DNA of 64,000 nucleotides. Source: Oikopleura dioica. Lineage: Eukaryota > Chordata > Appendicularia > Copelata > Oikopleuridae. Shown piece after piece: positions 24,308-37,345 of this stretch. A program made the position numbers and the translations under genes. The notes below the pieces were generated by a model. It saw only the letters and a list, made by a program, of their open reading frames with translations. It was not told where the DNA came from and made no database searches. Position 1 is the stretch's first letter. Each line of letters starts with the position of its first letter. The stretch covers positions 8,370,501 through 8,434,500 of the forward strand of contig OU015569.1 in the NCBI GenBank assembly GCA_907165135.1, read 5' to 3'.

Positions 24308-26076
24308 TTAATAACGATTGTAGCTTCCTATGAAATTGCGAAGATATCGGACATTCGAGCTTGGTTCTCTGAAACAGTCTCAATCAGAAGATAAAGAAAG
24401 TTAGATCGAACCTGTATTTTCCCCAAGCACCAAGTGGAACTACAATCGCCGTGCAGTTATCAGTACTGCCCATGTGCAACGCGGTTTCGACTAAATGCCT
24501 AGCAGACTCGATAGCTTGGTCACGTGAAAGCACCTAAATATTTCGATTCCAAATAGATTGAATTGAGAGAAAGTGGAAATAGACCTGGGAGACAATCTCA
24601 TTGACGCTAAGTGGCCCTGAGACTCCATCAGATAGCAGGACAAGGAACGCGTCGCAGTTGTGATTGACAGTTGTTATTCTAGCATAATCAGGGTCGCCTA
24701 TCGGGAGTTCCTCATACGAACACGGCTAAATATTTAAAATATGCTGAGTAGAGCCACGGGTACCTCAGCTGTTATCCCATACTTCTTTAATTGAATATCT
24801 CCAATTGCTCTGGTCATGTTTATGCTGCCGTGTTCAGGGACATGGACTCGGTACTCGCCATCGGACTCGGTGACTTCTGCTCCGGCCGCTGTTATCCTGA
24901 TGACGTTTATTATTAAACCATATATTCAGGAATGTAAGCCACCTTTCAAATTCTGTTTCTCTTAGAGGATTGTTTCTCATCTCCAGTGAATGGTCGAAAG
25001 TAAGTCTTTTCGGCACTCCGTTTCTACACAAGATCGCCCTAGAGTCACCTACCCACGCCCAAGTCATCACATACCCATCCTCGATGACAACAGCAGTGCA
25101 AGTTGAGCCGCTTTTCGCCGGATCACGTTCCATGCGCTGTTTCTGTTCAGAGTGGCCCCGCATGCTTTTATCCTCGTAAAAATCCTCGGGAGTGTTCGAG
25201 TGGGCAATCGCTAGCTCGCTAAATGCTTGATCGACATCTGTAATTGTCTTCTTCAGGGCAGCGGGCATCTTTAATTTTCGTTTCAAATTGCGCTGAAGGA
25301 ACCGCGTGAAATTATCCCGAGCGTAAGTTGCGCACAGATCATTTCCATGGCCATCGAAAACGGCTACCTACAAAATGAAGAACAAAGGGTTGGCGATCTT
25401 TTCCTTTACTAGAACCGTATTTTCGCTCATTTTCTCAATGAGAAAGCGATCTTCCTGTTTTCTTCTTCTGCCCTTGAGTGATTCAACGCCAATGTCTTCG
25501 ATAGGAATTTTAGGAATCAGAACACCATGACGCACACTCTCATCTAAATTTATCTCTGCTATGTGTTGAGAGACTGATCCTTTCTAGGTTTGGATAGTTT
25601 TGTCGACACAATTCCTGTGTACTTGGAGTCCCAGTAGCCTAACCTATCGTAGTAAGAGCTCTTCTTGCCGATTTCATCCTCTCTCTCAATTCCTAAATTT
25701 AAAGATTCCGTAAATTCAAAAGTCAATTACGGAGAAGGCGCAGGTACTGAGTTAATGGTAAATAACGAGTTTTAGTAAGTGCGGTGATTGTGATAACCTC
25801 TAAAGCAATGAACAAAGCTGTCTCCTAAAAACACCAGAACGTAACAGGCGAGAATGATACACCTTCTTACCACGTGAGAAGCGCTTCTCGACTTTCTTAG
25901 GGCGTCTCGAAGCCGACTGAATTTGCCACGACGAAGAGGCGGACAGAAGCCTTTGAATGGGATCAAACACGACAAAAAATGACTACCACTAACAAAATGC
26001 CAGTACCAGCAAGATTTCTGATTTGAATCTGGAAATTCACCACCCACAACCTAAGAGACTTCTGCGAGCGTATCAT
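24308..26076 (-). CDS. PPM1K: PPM1K-like mitochondrial PP2C protein phosphatase, 437 aa
   Basis: Ten exons between 26076 and 24308 give a closed 438-codon frame. The N-terminus is a basic, hydroxylated presequence (MIRSQKSLRLLSASSSWQ), fitting mitochondrial import. PP2C motifs follow: RRRKQEDRF, metal-binding VAVFDGHG (about residue 145), GSTCTAVVI, WVGDSRAILCRNG, NMTRAIGD, LSDGVSG and STDNCTAIVVPLGAWGKY. The ending GAWGKYR and the lead-in YYDRLGYWDSK...IPKIP match PPM1K best. That enzyme dephosphorylates the branched-chain ketoacid dehydrogenase (family knowledge). Introns are mostly 38-51 bp. One junction near 25584-25610 is odd: it needs either a 26-nt GT-AG intron or a longer intron with GA or GG at its 5' end to stay in frame. 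Confidence 0.8.
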
Positions 26077-26605
26077 CGTGCAATTTGTTTATCTAAATAA
26101 CGGAATCTTACTGTCTCTGATTGCTCATTTCATTTTGCAGGAAATATGAAACATTTGAGTTTTCGCTTTGAAAGAAAAGCTGAAAACTCGAGTCTTTTTT
26201 GAGGGAACGAAATTGAACTTTTATTGAAGTGCGTCTTACATATTTTCTGAGATTACATGGGTGCTGAGGTAATGTGAGTATAAGTAATCTCTTGACAAGT
26301 TGGTAAGTGATTGTTGTGTTGGAATTTCTAGCAGTGAGCTATTTGTAGAAGGAGTCGCTCGAAGTTTCGGTTAGAGAGGGCATTGAACGTGCAGGGTTTA
26401 GTTGCCTCCGCGAGTTTATTTCTGATTTTTAGTAATTCTAACGAGTTAGTAATCGAACGTTATGTTATTGAAATAAACTCTACCCAGTGAGATGTGGTCG
26501 GGGACTAAGATCTCGGCAGAAATCTGTGCGTGGACTAAAATCGGATAAGGCACATCAAGCGTATTGAAGCGTTTTTGCGGATGAACACTACGCTAATTAT
26601 GCTTT

Positions 26606-28483
26606 CTATCCGTTTCTATTAAGCCATTTATGATTAAGTAGCTCTTTGGCGGAAGGCCGCGTGTCACAGTCTTTTTGAAGAGTCAGTATAATGAAATCTT
26701 GGGCGTCCATGTCGACTTCGTCCCAGTAAGGCGATGGGAATTCAAAACTTCCATTCAAAATGATATGAAACAATTCTTGCTCATTTCCACTGTCGGAAAG
26801 AAACGGGCTGAATCCACAAAGCATAATATAGGTGATGACACCCAGTGCCCAAACGTCAACGCCTTCATCGTAACCTAATAGTTGAATTAAATTTACTGTT
26901 TTGCACCTAAGGCCGTACCTCTACCAGTTATCATTTCCGGTGCAGCATAAGTGGGGGTGCCACACAGCTGCACAAGCTTTTCATATTGACTTTTCACAGT
27001 AGCAAGGCCAAAATCGCAGAGTTTCAGTCGCTTGCTGCCATCGGAGTAATAATGCACCAGCAAGTTCTCGGGCTTGATGTCTCTGTGAACTATTCGGAAG
27101 CTATGGAGGTAATGAAGAGCGTTCGCCAAATTGTACGTAAATTGACATGCTTGGTATTGACAATAGATTTCTGAAAGATTTCCAAGTAAGTATGACTTCT
27201 CCAATCATCTGAGTTACCTGACTGAGTGATGAAGTCGTACAGATCGCCGCCAGTGATGAGCTCGAGTATCAGGTAAATGTGATGTTTAGTTTGATGATCT
27301 TCCAACAGTTTGACGACGTTAGGATGACAGATGCGTTTCATAATTTTGATCTCTTGCTCAGCTATTCTCCTGTTTTGAATTTCGATCACTTTAATAGCCA
27401 CTTCTTCGTGATTTCGTTTGTTCACTGCACGGCGGACCTCCGCGAAATGACCGTCACCAAGTTTTTCGCCCATTAAAAACTGTGTCCGTATGCTCTTCGG
27501 CCACTTAAAGTAGATGTAATTAATTCATTCAATTAAAATCTTAATACTTACCATAAAGGAGCCATATTCTGAATTATTGCGGGTGAGAGAGCCAGTATTG
27601 AATTCACACAGGCTTGATTTACGCTGGACTCGACTCTTCTGGTTGCTAGAATGACGATTTGGTAACGCTTTGATTTCGTCTTTGTGAAGCTTCAGATCTC
27701 GTGGAAGAATTTTGGTTCTCATTGATGGGCAAGCTATGAAGGTGTACGCTGTATCGAAAAGGTCTTCGAGCTTCGAAACTGACAGCCCAGTAGGGACAGC
27801 TACAAGCTTTCGAACAGCAAAATCAACTGCTTCGGAGATTTTGTCCTTTACATCTTCGAGCGAGTGAGCAGTTTTTTTATTCAAAACGAAACGGCACACT
27901 TTTCGTGGCCGATTGCCATGCGATAGAATGAATATGATTCTAGGTCTGACGAATTCTGACGCGCCCAAACGAGAGTTTGGTGACTTTGTGGAGTATGACA
28001 TGGATTTGAACAAAGCCCGTGCTCTGGGATTCGTTTGTCGTGTACATGAAGAGAATATTTGAAGATAATCGCAGTTCTAGGAAATAGATTAAAGCTTTGC
28101 TGAAGTCGGATGGACTACTTTGAAGGGCTCTTTTCCGGCAGCGACAAATGAGCCGCCTTGACAAATCTCGTTGAGCGACAAGATCTCTTCCCCGTTAAGA
28201 TTGTAAATGGCGCGAACTCCTGAAGGAAGCGAAGATGAAGCAAGCTGAGAAGTTAGCTCGTTGTACAGGTTTCCTATGTTCCCATATCGCTCCAGCGAGA
28301 CAGGAAGCTGATACCCGCCATAATGAGTATCTCCGTTTCGATAGAACCTAAGTCGGAAATTATAGGAAAGGAAAATGATTTGTACCTGCATCTGTTAGCT
28401 CTTCTCGATGCCGATCGACTCAGACATCGACTTAGCGCGCCGGAGCTCGGAGATGCCTCCGGCGTGCAGGAACCTTTACTCAT
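26606..28483 (-). CDS. DCLK: doublecortin-like kinase (two DCX domains plus CaMK-type kinase), 552 aa
   Basis: Exons 28483-28386, 28347-28119, 28076-27552, 27503-27218, 27170-26919 and 26874-26606 close a 553-codon frame. DCX domain 1 spans about residues 33-112 ([14 protein letters not shown] ... [14 protein letters not shown] ... [11 protein letters not shown]). DCX domain 2 begins at [18 protein letters not shown] and contains [13 protein letters not shown]. The kinase starts near residue 293 with [12 protein letters not shown], then [38 protein letters not shown] and [15 protein letters not shown]. All catalytic residues are present. DCLK proteins bind microtubules through DCX and act in neurons and axon growth (family knowledge). 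The protein is shorter than vertebrate DCLK1, with little C-terminal tail. An acceptor TATTTAG lies about 20 nt before the start. Confidence 0.88.
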
Positions 28484-29143
28484 GAATTTTACCGGCTTCG
28501 TATCTAAATACATTAATAACAGTTCTATTAAGAAGTTCATTATTTTCAGAATTAATGAATAGGTAAGTACGCACGAGAAAAGATTTTAAAGTTGAAGCAG
28601 AAGGACAGAATCAGGAAATTATTATATCTCTCATTGCCAGGGTCCTAGGTGAAGAAGATAAATAGTTGATTGAAAAAGTCTCATTAATTAATCTCAGTTT
28701 TGATTTTTATTATAAGTAATGGCAACAAAGGCTCCTTCTGTATTCGGTGGATAAAAATTATGACTCCCAGGCTGGCTGACGAAGCTACTAAGAAATAAGA
28801 GTGAATTGGAGGTGATTCAATTTTACCATCGTTTCCAATTACCGTAATCCGAAAAGAATAAAATTGCCTTATTCATGAATTATTGAAAACTATTCAGTAT
28901 TGAGTCTGGAACAGGGAGTTTATCTTTCTCTAGGCATAATTTGTGAAGAAAACAAATAGGGACAAAGAGCGTTTTTATAGCTCGCGCCCGTTGAGTCAGA
29001 ATGAACGGTGGGGACTGGGGAAAGAGTCGAAGCCAGAAGGAAGCCCTTGGGCAGCGATCCGATCAACGAAAGCAAAATTCAAAGAATCATAGTAATTTTA
29101 AATATTGTAGGGAGTCAAGGGCGATCTTGCTAAGAAAAGAGAT
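28484..29143. other. intergenic between same-strand genes
   Basis: About 660 bp with no supported gene. It should include the 3' UTR of the upstream adenosine kinase and the leader of the DCLK gene. Confidence 0.4.
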
Positions 29144-30322
29144 TTATTTTCCAGCTTCAAGAGATAATACAGGAAGTATTTTAGAAACGTCACAACCCCT
29201 CATTTGAATAACACTTTTAGCAGTTCCATGACCAGTTTCTATGGCATTTTCCAGTGCAAAAAGTGAAGAGTCATCACCCGAATTAAGAAGTTCAAATATG
29301 AAGCCACCACAAAAAGCATCTCCAGCTCCAGTCGTATCGATGACCCTGTCTTTGTGGACCTTGAAACAGTTAAGCTTTGGTCGATTTTGTGAGACAGACC
29401 TTGTTGACAGGGAATTCATGAACACTTCCTTCGAATAACATCAGCGTTGGAGCGGAGCCAGAAGTTACGAGGAAAGTCCTTCTTTGTTCACCAAGGTATG
29501 ACAGTGCATCCATTTTATGAAGAATATCGTGTACTGATTCGTAGTCCCATTCCATTGCTTGAGCAAAAGCTTCATATTCGACAGTGTTTCCAAATACAAA
29601 GGAAGTGTATTGCATTAAGCACACGAGCTCATCACGGAATTTGTGAACTAGAGACTCTGCCGCGAGATTGAATCCGTAGTGCTGACCGTTTTTGGCAGCA
29701 TGAGTTGCCATTTTAAAAGCACATTCGATGCCATCAGGTGATAAGAAAAACCAAGACGCTTGAAATATGAATGATGCTTTCTTCCATCTGTCTTCTAATT
29801 TCTCCAAGTCAGTGGTAGAAAAATGATTCGCCATCACGACCGGGCCAAGAAGTGATCGTTTACCACCCTCAGTGACGAGAGCAACTGTGTTCCCAGTGGG
29901 CACTTTACTCTTAAACTCCCTTAGCGCTCCGAAATCCTCTAAAGCCTGTAAACCTGCACACGATGGAAGGAAATTCCGTTCGACGTAAGCATTTCATGAA
30001 TTTTGTCGCCAACACCATCCATGCCAGTTACACCAGCGAAATCGACACTGACGCATGATCGTCTACCAGCTAGTTTCGATATAACTCGAGAGGTGTTCAA
30101 AGCGCATCCTCCAGGAACGCGGAGAGTATTTGTGTGTGATGAGACTTCCTTGAACAATGGCTCATGTTCTTCCTCGGCCATGATTTGATCGTCAAGATTG
30201 AGATTCTGTACTCAAAGAGTATATCAACGATTTTTAAACTCAGGTACCCATTTCTTGACGTAACTGGTGTCGGTTTCCAGGATCAAGTCCATCAAAACAT
30301 TTCCAAGAGAAAAGTAAGACAT
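29144..30322 (-). CDS. adenosine kinase, divergent paralogue A, 347 aa
   Basis: Exons 30322-30248, 30205-29954, 29909-29424 and 29374-29144 give a closed 348-codon frame with introns of 42, 44 and 49 bp. Ribokinase/PfkB landmarks are present in order: SLGNVLMDLIL, LNLDDQIMAEE (adenosine kinase DQILAE region), VPGGCALNTSRV (glycine pair), PTGNTVALVT, FVFGNTVEYEAFA, and the anion-hole/catalytic DTTGAGDAFCGGF. The enzyme phosphorylates adenosine to AMP using ATP. It is clearly less conserved than the second copy at 33115-34320 (for example PTGNT instead of PTGTC), so substrate preference may differ. The start follows an ATTTAG|A acceptor, a likely trans-splice site, 110 bp after the ribulose-phosphate epimerase stop. 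Confidence 0.82.
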
Positions 30323-30432
30323 TCTAAATGCAATGAATCAAAAACTAGATGAGCGACTTCGGTTGTTTGAGCGAAGAAATTGGAACATCAGACGGAAATT
30401 TCAAAAGTCTATAATATGTGTTTGATGCGGCT

Positions 30433-31216
30433 TCAGGCCTCTTCGCATTTCTTTCGCATGCTGGTAATGGTCTCAGCCCAGTTCTCTGATTTTATTATTG
30501 CCGATCCTGCAACAATCGAGTTGGCTCCTGCCTTGTAGCATAAGTCAATATTTCCAATACCAACTCCTCCATCGACTTGAACATCACCTGGAAAGAATAA
30601 ATTACTCTAAAATCATTATTTTTTCCTCAACGTACATTCTGGATATTGTTCCCGAATCGCGCTCACTTTCGACATCATATCACCCATAAACTTTTGTCCG
30701 CCGAATCCCGGCTCCACGGTCATTACAAGTGCGTTGGTGACAGGAATCTGATTCTTCTGGCACTTCTGCATCACTTCAAGAAGCGGCGCAACGGGAGTTT
30801 TGGGCTTAATCGCCACTCCAGCGAGCATTCCTTCCCTTCCGATCTCTTGAACAATATCCACAGCTTCGTCGACACTTATTGTTATTATTATGTTCGAGAC
30901 CCTTTATTATGAGCAATTACCCCTCGACTGCTTCCAAATGGAACGTAAAAGCTGATGCTCCTGCTTTTTTGTAATCCTTGATCCACATTCTCGGTTTCGA
31001 CACCATGAGATGAACATCAAGATAGGCGTCTGGGCCGAGCTCCTTTCTTAAGCTCTCTACAACGGGATGACCAAACGTCAAGTTGGGCACGAAATGTCCA
31101 TCCATCACGTCCAAATGCATGATGTCAGCGCCGGCAGCAAAAAGCTTCTTGCACTCGGAGCTCAAATTGGCGAGGTCCGCATTCAAAATCGAGGGCGCGA
31201 TCTTCAATTCTGGCAT
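30433..31216 (-). CDS. RPE: ribulose-phosphate 3-epimerase, 229 aa
   Basis: Exons 31216-30921, 30874-30636 and 30587-30433 close a 230-codon frame, essentially the human length. The whole TIM-barrel pattern is readable: [30 protein letters not shown] (catalytic Asp and metal ligands), [51 protein letters not shown] and [12 protein letters not shown]. The enzyme interconverts ribulose-5-phosphate and xylulose-5-phosphate in the pentose phosphate pathway. TTTTTAAG|AATG at the start is a typical trans-splice acceptor. The gene lies 137 bp after the TAB1-like gene and 110 bp before adenosine kinase A, so the three may be co-transcribed. Confidence 0.93.
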
Positions 31217-31352
31217 TCTTAAAAATCCAATTCACAAAATTTGATGAACATGAGTTTATTAATTACAATAACTCGAATAAGAAAGGAAACAAGATAGGAA
31301 CATGAGATAGTTGAACTGGATATTTGCGAGAAGGGCGAAATTTGCGAAATTT

Positions 31353-32681
31353 TCACAGTGTGTGATTTATTTTCATATCTTTTAGAATATCTTTTAGACT
31401 TTGCGTTCCTCTATGTCTTTCACTGAACTTCTGATTGAAATAATCGAAGCCCTCAACCTAAATTGCAGAAGTTATATAAGAGTCATCGCGCTTGCATGCT
31501 GCAGATCGTATGGATAGAGCTCTCTAGGCGAGAAGCTCCTCCTCAAAAGTGAAATAAAGAAACTTACGTAAGCTGGAACCTCTGTAGCACTTTGTTCGGA
31601 TTTGGGCGTGTGGCGTTGCACTGGAATAATCGTTGGCGCTGTATCAAAATTCGGCAGTCCGTTTGAATCGAAGGTATTGTCAAAACCGTCTGAGGATACT
31701 GTCGAAATCGAGTCAGGCATCGAACTTACATTTTTAGCGGGCTTAATCACTGACTTAACAAAGCGAAATAACAATTTTCAATTACTTTTAACACTTCTGG
31801 TGCTGATATTTGAATCTGAGGCGCTAATATCTTGATCCCAAGAAAAACGGCCTCGTATGTGCTTGAGACCTTTCCGTACGAGTTTTCGATTCTGTCCATC
31901 GTCCAATGACACGTTTTATCGTAGTTGTCTTGAACATTTTTGAGGATTAAGGTTAATGCGACTTGAAACCTGTGCATCCCCGAACAGACTCCCTAAACTC
32001 GTCCATTATTCGGGTTATTGGGCGGGGGCAGTTATTGTCTGCAAGATATTGTAGAAGTCCATTTGAGACAAGGACGACAACCATGTTCGGCGAAACTTCT
32101 GATTGTGGATAAACATCGACGGAAATAGTCAATGAGAAGCAAGAAACTTCCACGGACGGCCACTTAAAATAAGAAATTGCAAATAAAAGCGAGTTCTCAC
32201 CATTGCGACTTGACAGCCCAAGGTTCCAGTGTATAAATATCCATCATGTCTGAGTATAAGACCGAATTGAGGCCCCTGATTCGACGTTGGAGAACCAGAA
32301 CATTCTCGTCTTAGTTCTTCGAGGAGTTCTGAAACCGATCTTTGGGTCTGAAGTTGTTTTTACATTTGTGGAACTCGCAAATGACATCTGACCTGCGACG
32401 GATTCTTTTGCTCAGCTATGCCCATGCAAGTAAATGCAATCTTTGCACGATATTTAAGTTTTTCATCGGAGTGCGTAAAAGCGAAGAAGCCGCAGCAGTC
32501 AACTGATTGGATTCTCCAAGAAAATGTACAATACTGAGAAGAAGTTGAGCCTCGACAAATTACAGTTCACGATTACCCTTATTGGACATGAGTTGTAGGC
32601 CGAAAAGCCTGGGATTCCACTAATGTCATCTGTCCAGTCCGAATTGGAGTGAACGAAAGCTCCTCCATGAGGCTCCAGCAT
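31353..32681 (-). CDS. TAB1-like pseudophosphatase (PP2C fold), 339 aa
   Basis: Seven exons (32681-32577, 32533-32393, 32347-32201, 32162-31970, 31928-31786, 31753-31568, 31457-31353) give a closed 340-codon frame with introns of 32-110 bp. The start NSDWTDDISGIPGFSAYNS resembles the SWTDDLP...SNRSYS start of TAB1. A degenerate PP2C core follows (VDCCGFFAFTHSDE where DGHG would be; GLILRHDGYLYTGTLG; MVVVLVSNGLLQYL), with no metal-binding aspartates. The C-terminus YVEGFDYFNQKF resembles the TAK1-binding YVDFAEFY tail. TAB1 activates the TAK1 kinase in TGF-beta and innate signalling (family knowledge). Similarity is weak, so this is a probable rather than certain assignment; another PP2C pseudophosphatase is possible. 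Confidence 0.55.
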
Positions 32682-33114
32682 TCATGAATCCTTTGATTAT
32701 ATCTGCAAGTCAGAATCGACGCTCTGAATTTATCATAATTCAACTAGATTCTTGAACTTTACTGAACCCGATCGAGCAAAGTATAAATGTAACACCGTTT
32801 CAGCTGTGAAAAGCTTCTTTTATTTGGATAATTTGATATTCGGTGGAATTGGTGTTATTGAAGAGGATTTTTTGTCAAAGGGACAGGCTCCACACTGTCA
32901 GGACATGAGGTCTAACTGACCTTCAGAGAGTTTAAGGTTATCTAATTGCACTTTACAGAAAATCTTTGCGTTAATAGACAAAAATAAAATGTCAAGATAG
33001 AAATATACTTTTGCGAAGACTGGGTCATTTGATTAGGAAGGAAAGAACATTACTTCTGAGTAAAATCTCGCATGATAAATATTGAAAGAAAGAGTTGAAG
33101 AGAGGTAAATGCAG

Positions 33115-34320
<1,206 letters not shown>

Positions 34321-35698
34321 TATTCTGAAAATTTTGACTTTTAAACTCGTCAAATATTTCCTATAATTGAAAGAAAGGCGCAATCTCTTTGTTTAGCTCT
34401 TGAGCATGTGATCTCTCGAATCAAATGACTATTTGCATTGCCACTATCAAAAAAGAAAAAGTAATATGTTCTATCTCTTCACTCTCAGTTAAATACTGGT
34501 TAAAAGGCGCCTCAGAGCTAACTGTTGATGGTGAGATTCAGAAAAGCTGAATCGAAATTCTTCGTTTATCGGCTTCTGCTCTCACTGCTCCGAGACTCGA
34601 TCGGTTTGGCGAGAACCTTGTTACGCTAGGGGTGGGATTATGGGTGGTGTCGTTTTATAGCGGGAGGAATCTAGCTAATCAAAACTGGCGAGATCTTCTT
34701 TTCTCGCTCATGAGATTCTCAATCACAGACATCAAATCGAAAGGCAAGTCTTTTGTAAACACTGTCTGATAAAGCTATTTGAACGCATCGACCGACCAAC
34801 TGACATCAATTCAATTTGAATACGGCCAATAATTTGCCCCGTTGATTAATCGTCCAGACTCCGTAGTTGATTGAATCAACTTAATTCTCAGTATTATTTC
34901 TGGCGAACAGATTCCGTCCAAACCTTTCAAATGTGCTAAGCGGGGGTAATAACTTCGGGACTAGCCCTCATTCTCAAATATATTTTCCCTGCAACAAGTC
35001 AAACTACAACCACTGATGGACTCGTCCCTCAACCTGCCGATTGCGTGAGTTTGCTCCTGAACATCTGCCGTTGCTTGAAAAAGGACGACAAAAAGAGAGG
35101 AGTAGAGTTTGATAAATTTATTTTCCCGTTAAATGAATTTTTGGTTGAGTCAAGGGCGACGCACAGGCGATGACCTTGAACAGCTCTAAGGAAAACGAAT
35201 AGAACTTCGGCTATATCAGCTTAGACACGAGGCAAATGAGAGATTGAAGGGATGTTTTTCGCGTATAAGCTGGTATGAGGAACTACTGGGGAGAGGAAAG
35301 TTAAAAAAGATGATAACTGATTGAGAAAAGAAGGTTGACGAGCTTTCTCCAAAAGAAAGAAACATTCCCAGAAGGGAGATCGAAACTATCACTTTCTTGT
35401 GTCAGAAGAAGGATAACATTATCCTTAGACACGTTCTCAGAAATGGCTCATCGAAAAGGGCGCGGAAACGAGAGGCAATATTGCTGGTGAAAAACGCTCC
35501 GAACGGAGACTTGGAATAAATATTTTTGAGTTACAAAATTCAACAAAATAAATAAAGTTATCAGAACCAAGAGCTCGCATGCTGCTAGCGTTTAGGTCCA
35601 TTCAATAAATAAGAGGTTTACCTCGGCTCGATAGAGTAACAATGAAATGAATAATGACATCGAGACAAAGTTATCGGGGTCCACAGGTTGGTCGTGAG
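34321..35698. other. intergenic, 1.4 kb
   Basis: No supported gene. The region ends at the hAT element and contains the left 8-bp copy (GTCGTGAG, 35691-35698) of its target duplication. Confidence 0.45.
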
Positions 35699-35960
35699 CA
35701 GGGGTGACCATTTGGGCATTGGGCATTTGGGCAAATCGGGCAATTTTCGGGCAAAAACGCTTTTGGGCGGGCATTTGGTCGGCTCAACGCCTGAAAATAG
35801 GCTGGGCAACATTGGAAAAGTCGGGCATTTGGGCATTTTCTGGGCAGTTGGGCACCATCGGGCAGTTGGGCAAATGCCCACCGGGGGAAATCATGAACGT
35901 GGGCGTTTTCCTGTCCGCTTATTGGTCGTTAAGCTCAGAAACAAGAAAAAAGATATAAGG

Positions 35961-36270
35961 AGAAGGTTCTGCAAGGGTGTGTGAAGTGGACCTCTATGGT
36001 TAGCTGTCTACCTTTGACCTCTTGATCTTTCTGTGAAATTATCCCTACCCTTAACAACCAACCCCTTCTTTGCGGAGATGGTTCTGCAAGGGTGTGTGAA
36101 GTGGACCTTCATGGTTAGCTGTCTACCCTTGACCTCCAGATCCTTTTTATCCCTCATTTTTCCAAGTTGTAAATTCCAACCCCATTTTTGAACCTCTTTT
36201 TTTTCGAGACGGTTATGCAAGAGTGTGTGAAGTGGACCTTAATGGTTAGCTGTCTATTCTTGACAACCTG
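35961..36270. repeat. three diverged tandem units inside the hAT element
   Basis: Units beginning at about 35961, 36075 and 36206 share GGTTCTGCAAGGGTGTGTG, then AAGTGGACCT, ATGGTTAGCTGTCTA and TTGACC. The period is about 115-130 bp. The same three units occur in copy 2 at about 60226, 60335 and 60447, so the array predates the spread of the element. Confidence 0.75.
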
Positions 36271-36297
36271 ATCGATCTTTTACAAAATTATTTTTAA

Positions 36298-36732
36298 CTT
36301 CTCAATACACGGGCGCGCGACTAAACGCTCAAAACACGTGGTCCAATTATTGGACCACAATGCATTATTCAGCCCCGCGCGGCGCGCCAAATTCATAGTG
36401 TGAAAAATAGCGCCCAGAATTTTTGGCCCTAATTCACGTTTCCGTTGAGTAAAAAAGCTCATCAATGTATTGTTAGAGAGCGTGAACCCTCTTCTATAAA
36501 AATATACAATTGTCAATTGAAAAATCCTTTGCGATTTTCAACCAGAGAGCGATAGAGAAATGTGGCGCAAAACGCCACCACTTTTGAGTTTTCATTCGAA
36601 ACTTCACAGAGTGGTTCGTTTCCGTCCTATCAGCTCACATTACAAAATTCAGGTCAAACAGATTACTACAACGGGAATTACAGGGGGTCAAAGTCGCCGT
36701 GGTCCAATGATTGGACCACGTGTATTGAGAAG
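36298..36732. mobile_element. TTAA-flanked inverted-repeat element nested in hAT copy 1
   Basis: CTTCTCAATACACG at the left end is matched by CGTGTATTGAGAAG at the right, and TTAA sits outside both ends (36294-36297 and 36733-36736). Copy 2 of the hAT element lacks this segment at the matching place, an apparent empty site. The interior contains GTGGTCCAAT..ATTGGACCAC palindromes near both ends. TTAA duplication recalls piggyBac-type insertion, but the termini do not otherwise look like piggyBac. Confidence 0.7.
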
Positions 36733-37345
36733 TTAACCGCTTTTTAAATACATTTCAAACCTTCCAAATCTTCAACTGTAATAAATTATAGAGAGAAATT
36801 TAAAATATTAAAGTTTTAACAAGCCCGAAATGTCGGGAAAATTTTTGCCCGAAAAATTGCCCAATTGCCCGATTGGGCATTCTGGGCACATTGGACTGGT
36901 CGGGCATTTGGTCGGCCCGGGTCTTGATTTTTGGTATTGGGCGGGCAATTGGTCGGCCCGACGATGATTTTTTGCCCAAATGGTCACCCCTGGTCGTGAG
37001 TATTCGGATTTCCAGGGCAGGAATCAAGGCAAAAGCAGCTCAGTATATTTTGTTTTCGGAAAAAGACCATAGAATAGGATTTGAGCTCCGTTTGCGTGAA
37101 CGCTGACATGGAAATCAATTGTCAAAGTGCCCATAAATGAGTGGAAGAGATGATCTCGGAATCCGCTTGGAGAAATTCACAATAGGCCAAAATGAGAGTC
37201 CGAAAAAAGAACGACTATTACATAGATGACCTGGGTTGAATGAATTTTTGAATAGATATGAATGAATGAATCTGAATTTGGCAAAGCGGACTCACGGATC
37301 TTCGGGAAGAAAGTGACACAGAAGGTACCGGGGAATAATGTTTCT

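Larger units (their letters stand above)
35699..36992. mobile_element. non-autonomous hAT-type element, copy 1 (carries a nested element)
   Basis: Ends are CAGGGGTGACCATTTGGGC and its complement, flanked by the 8-bp duplication GTCGTGAG (9 bp if the shared G is counted). A CAGGGGTG terminus with an 8-bp duplication is typical of hAT elements. Subterminal regions are packed with TTGGGCA-type repeats, the usual form of hAT transposase binding sites. No transposase frame is present. A near-identical copy lies at 59974-60825. Copy 1 is longer because another element (36298-36732) sits inside it. Confidence 0.88.

Noticed and set aside
29375-29399. 25-nt intron in adenosine kinase A
   Set aside because: A 49-bp GT-AG intron (29375-29423) with the same acceptor keeps the frame and gives a length closer to other adenosine kinases.
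35688-36220. Open frames inside the hAT copies as transposase fragments
   Set aside because: They translate the GGGCA-rich subterminal repeats and lack any transposase motif.
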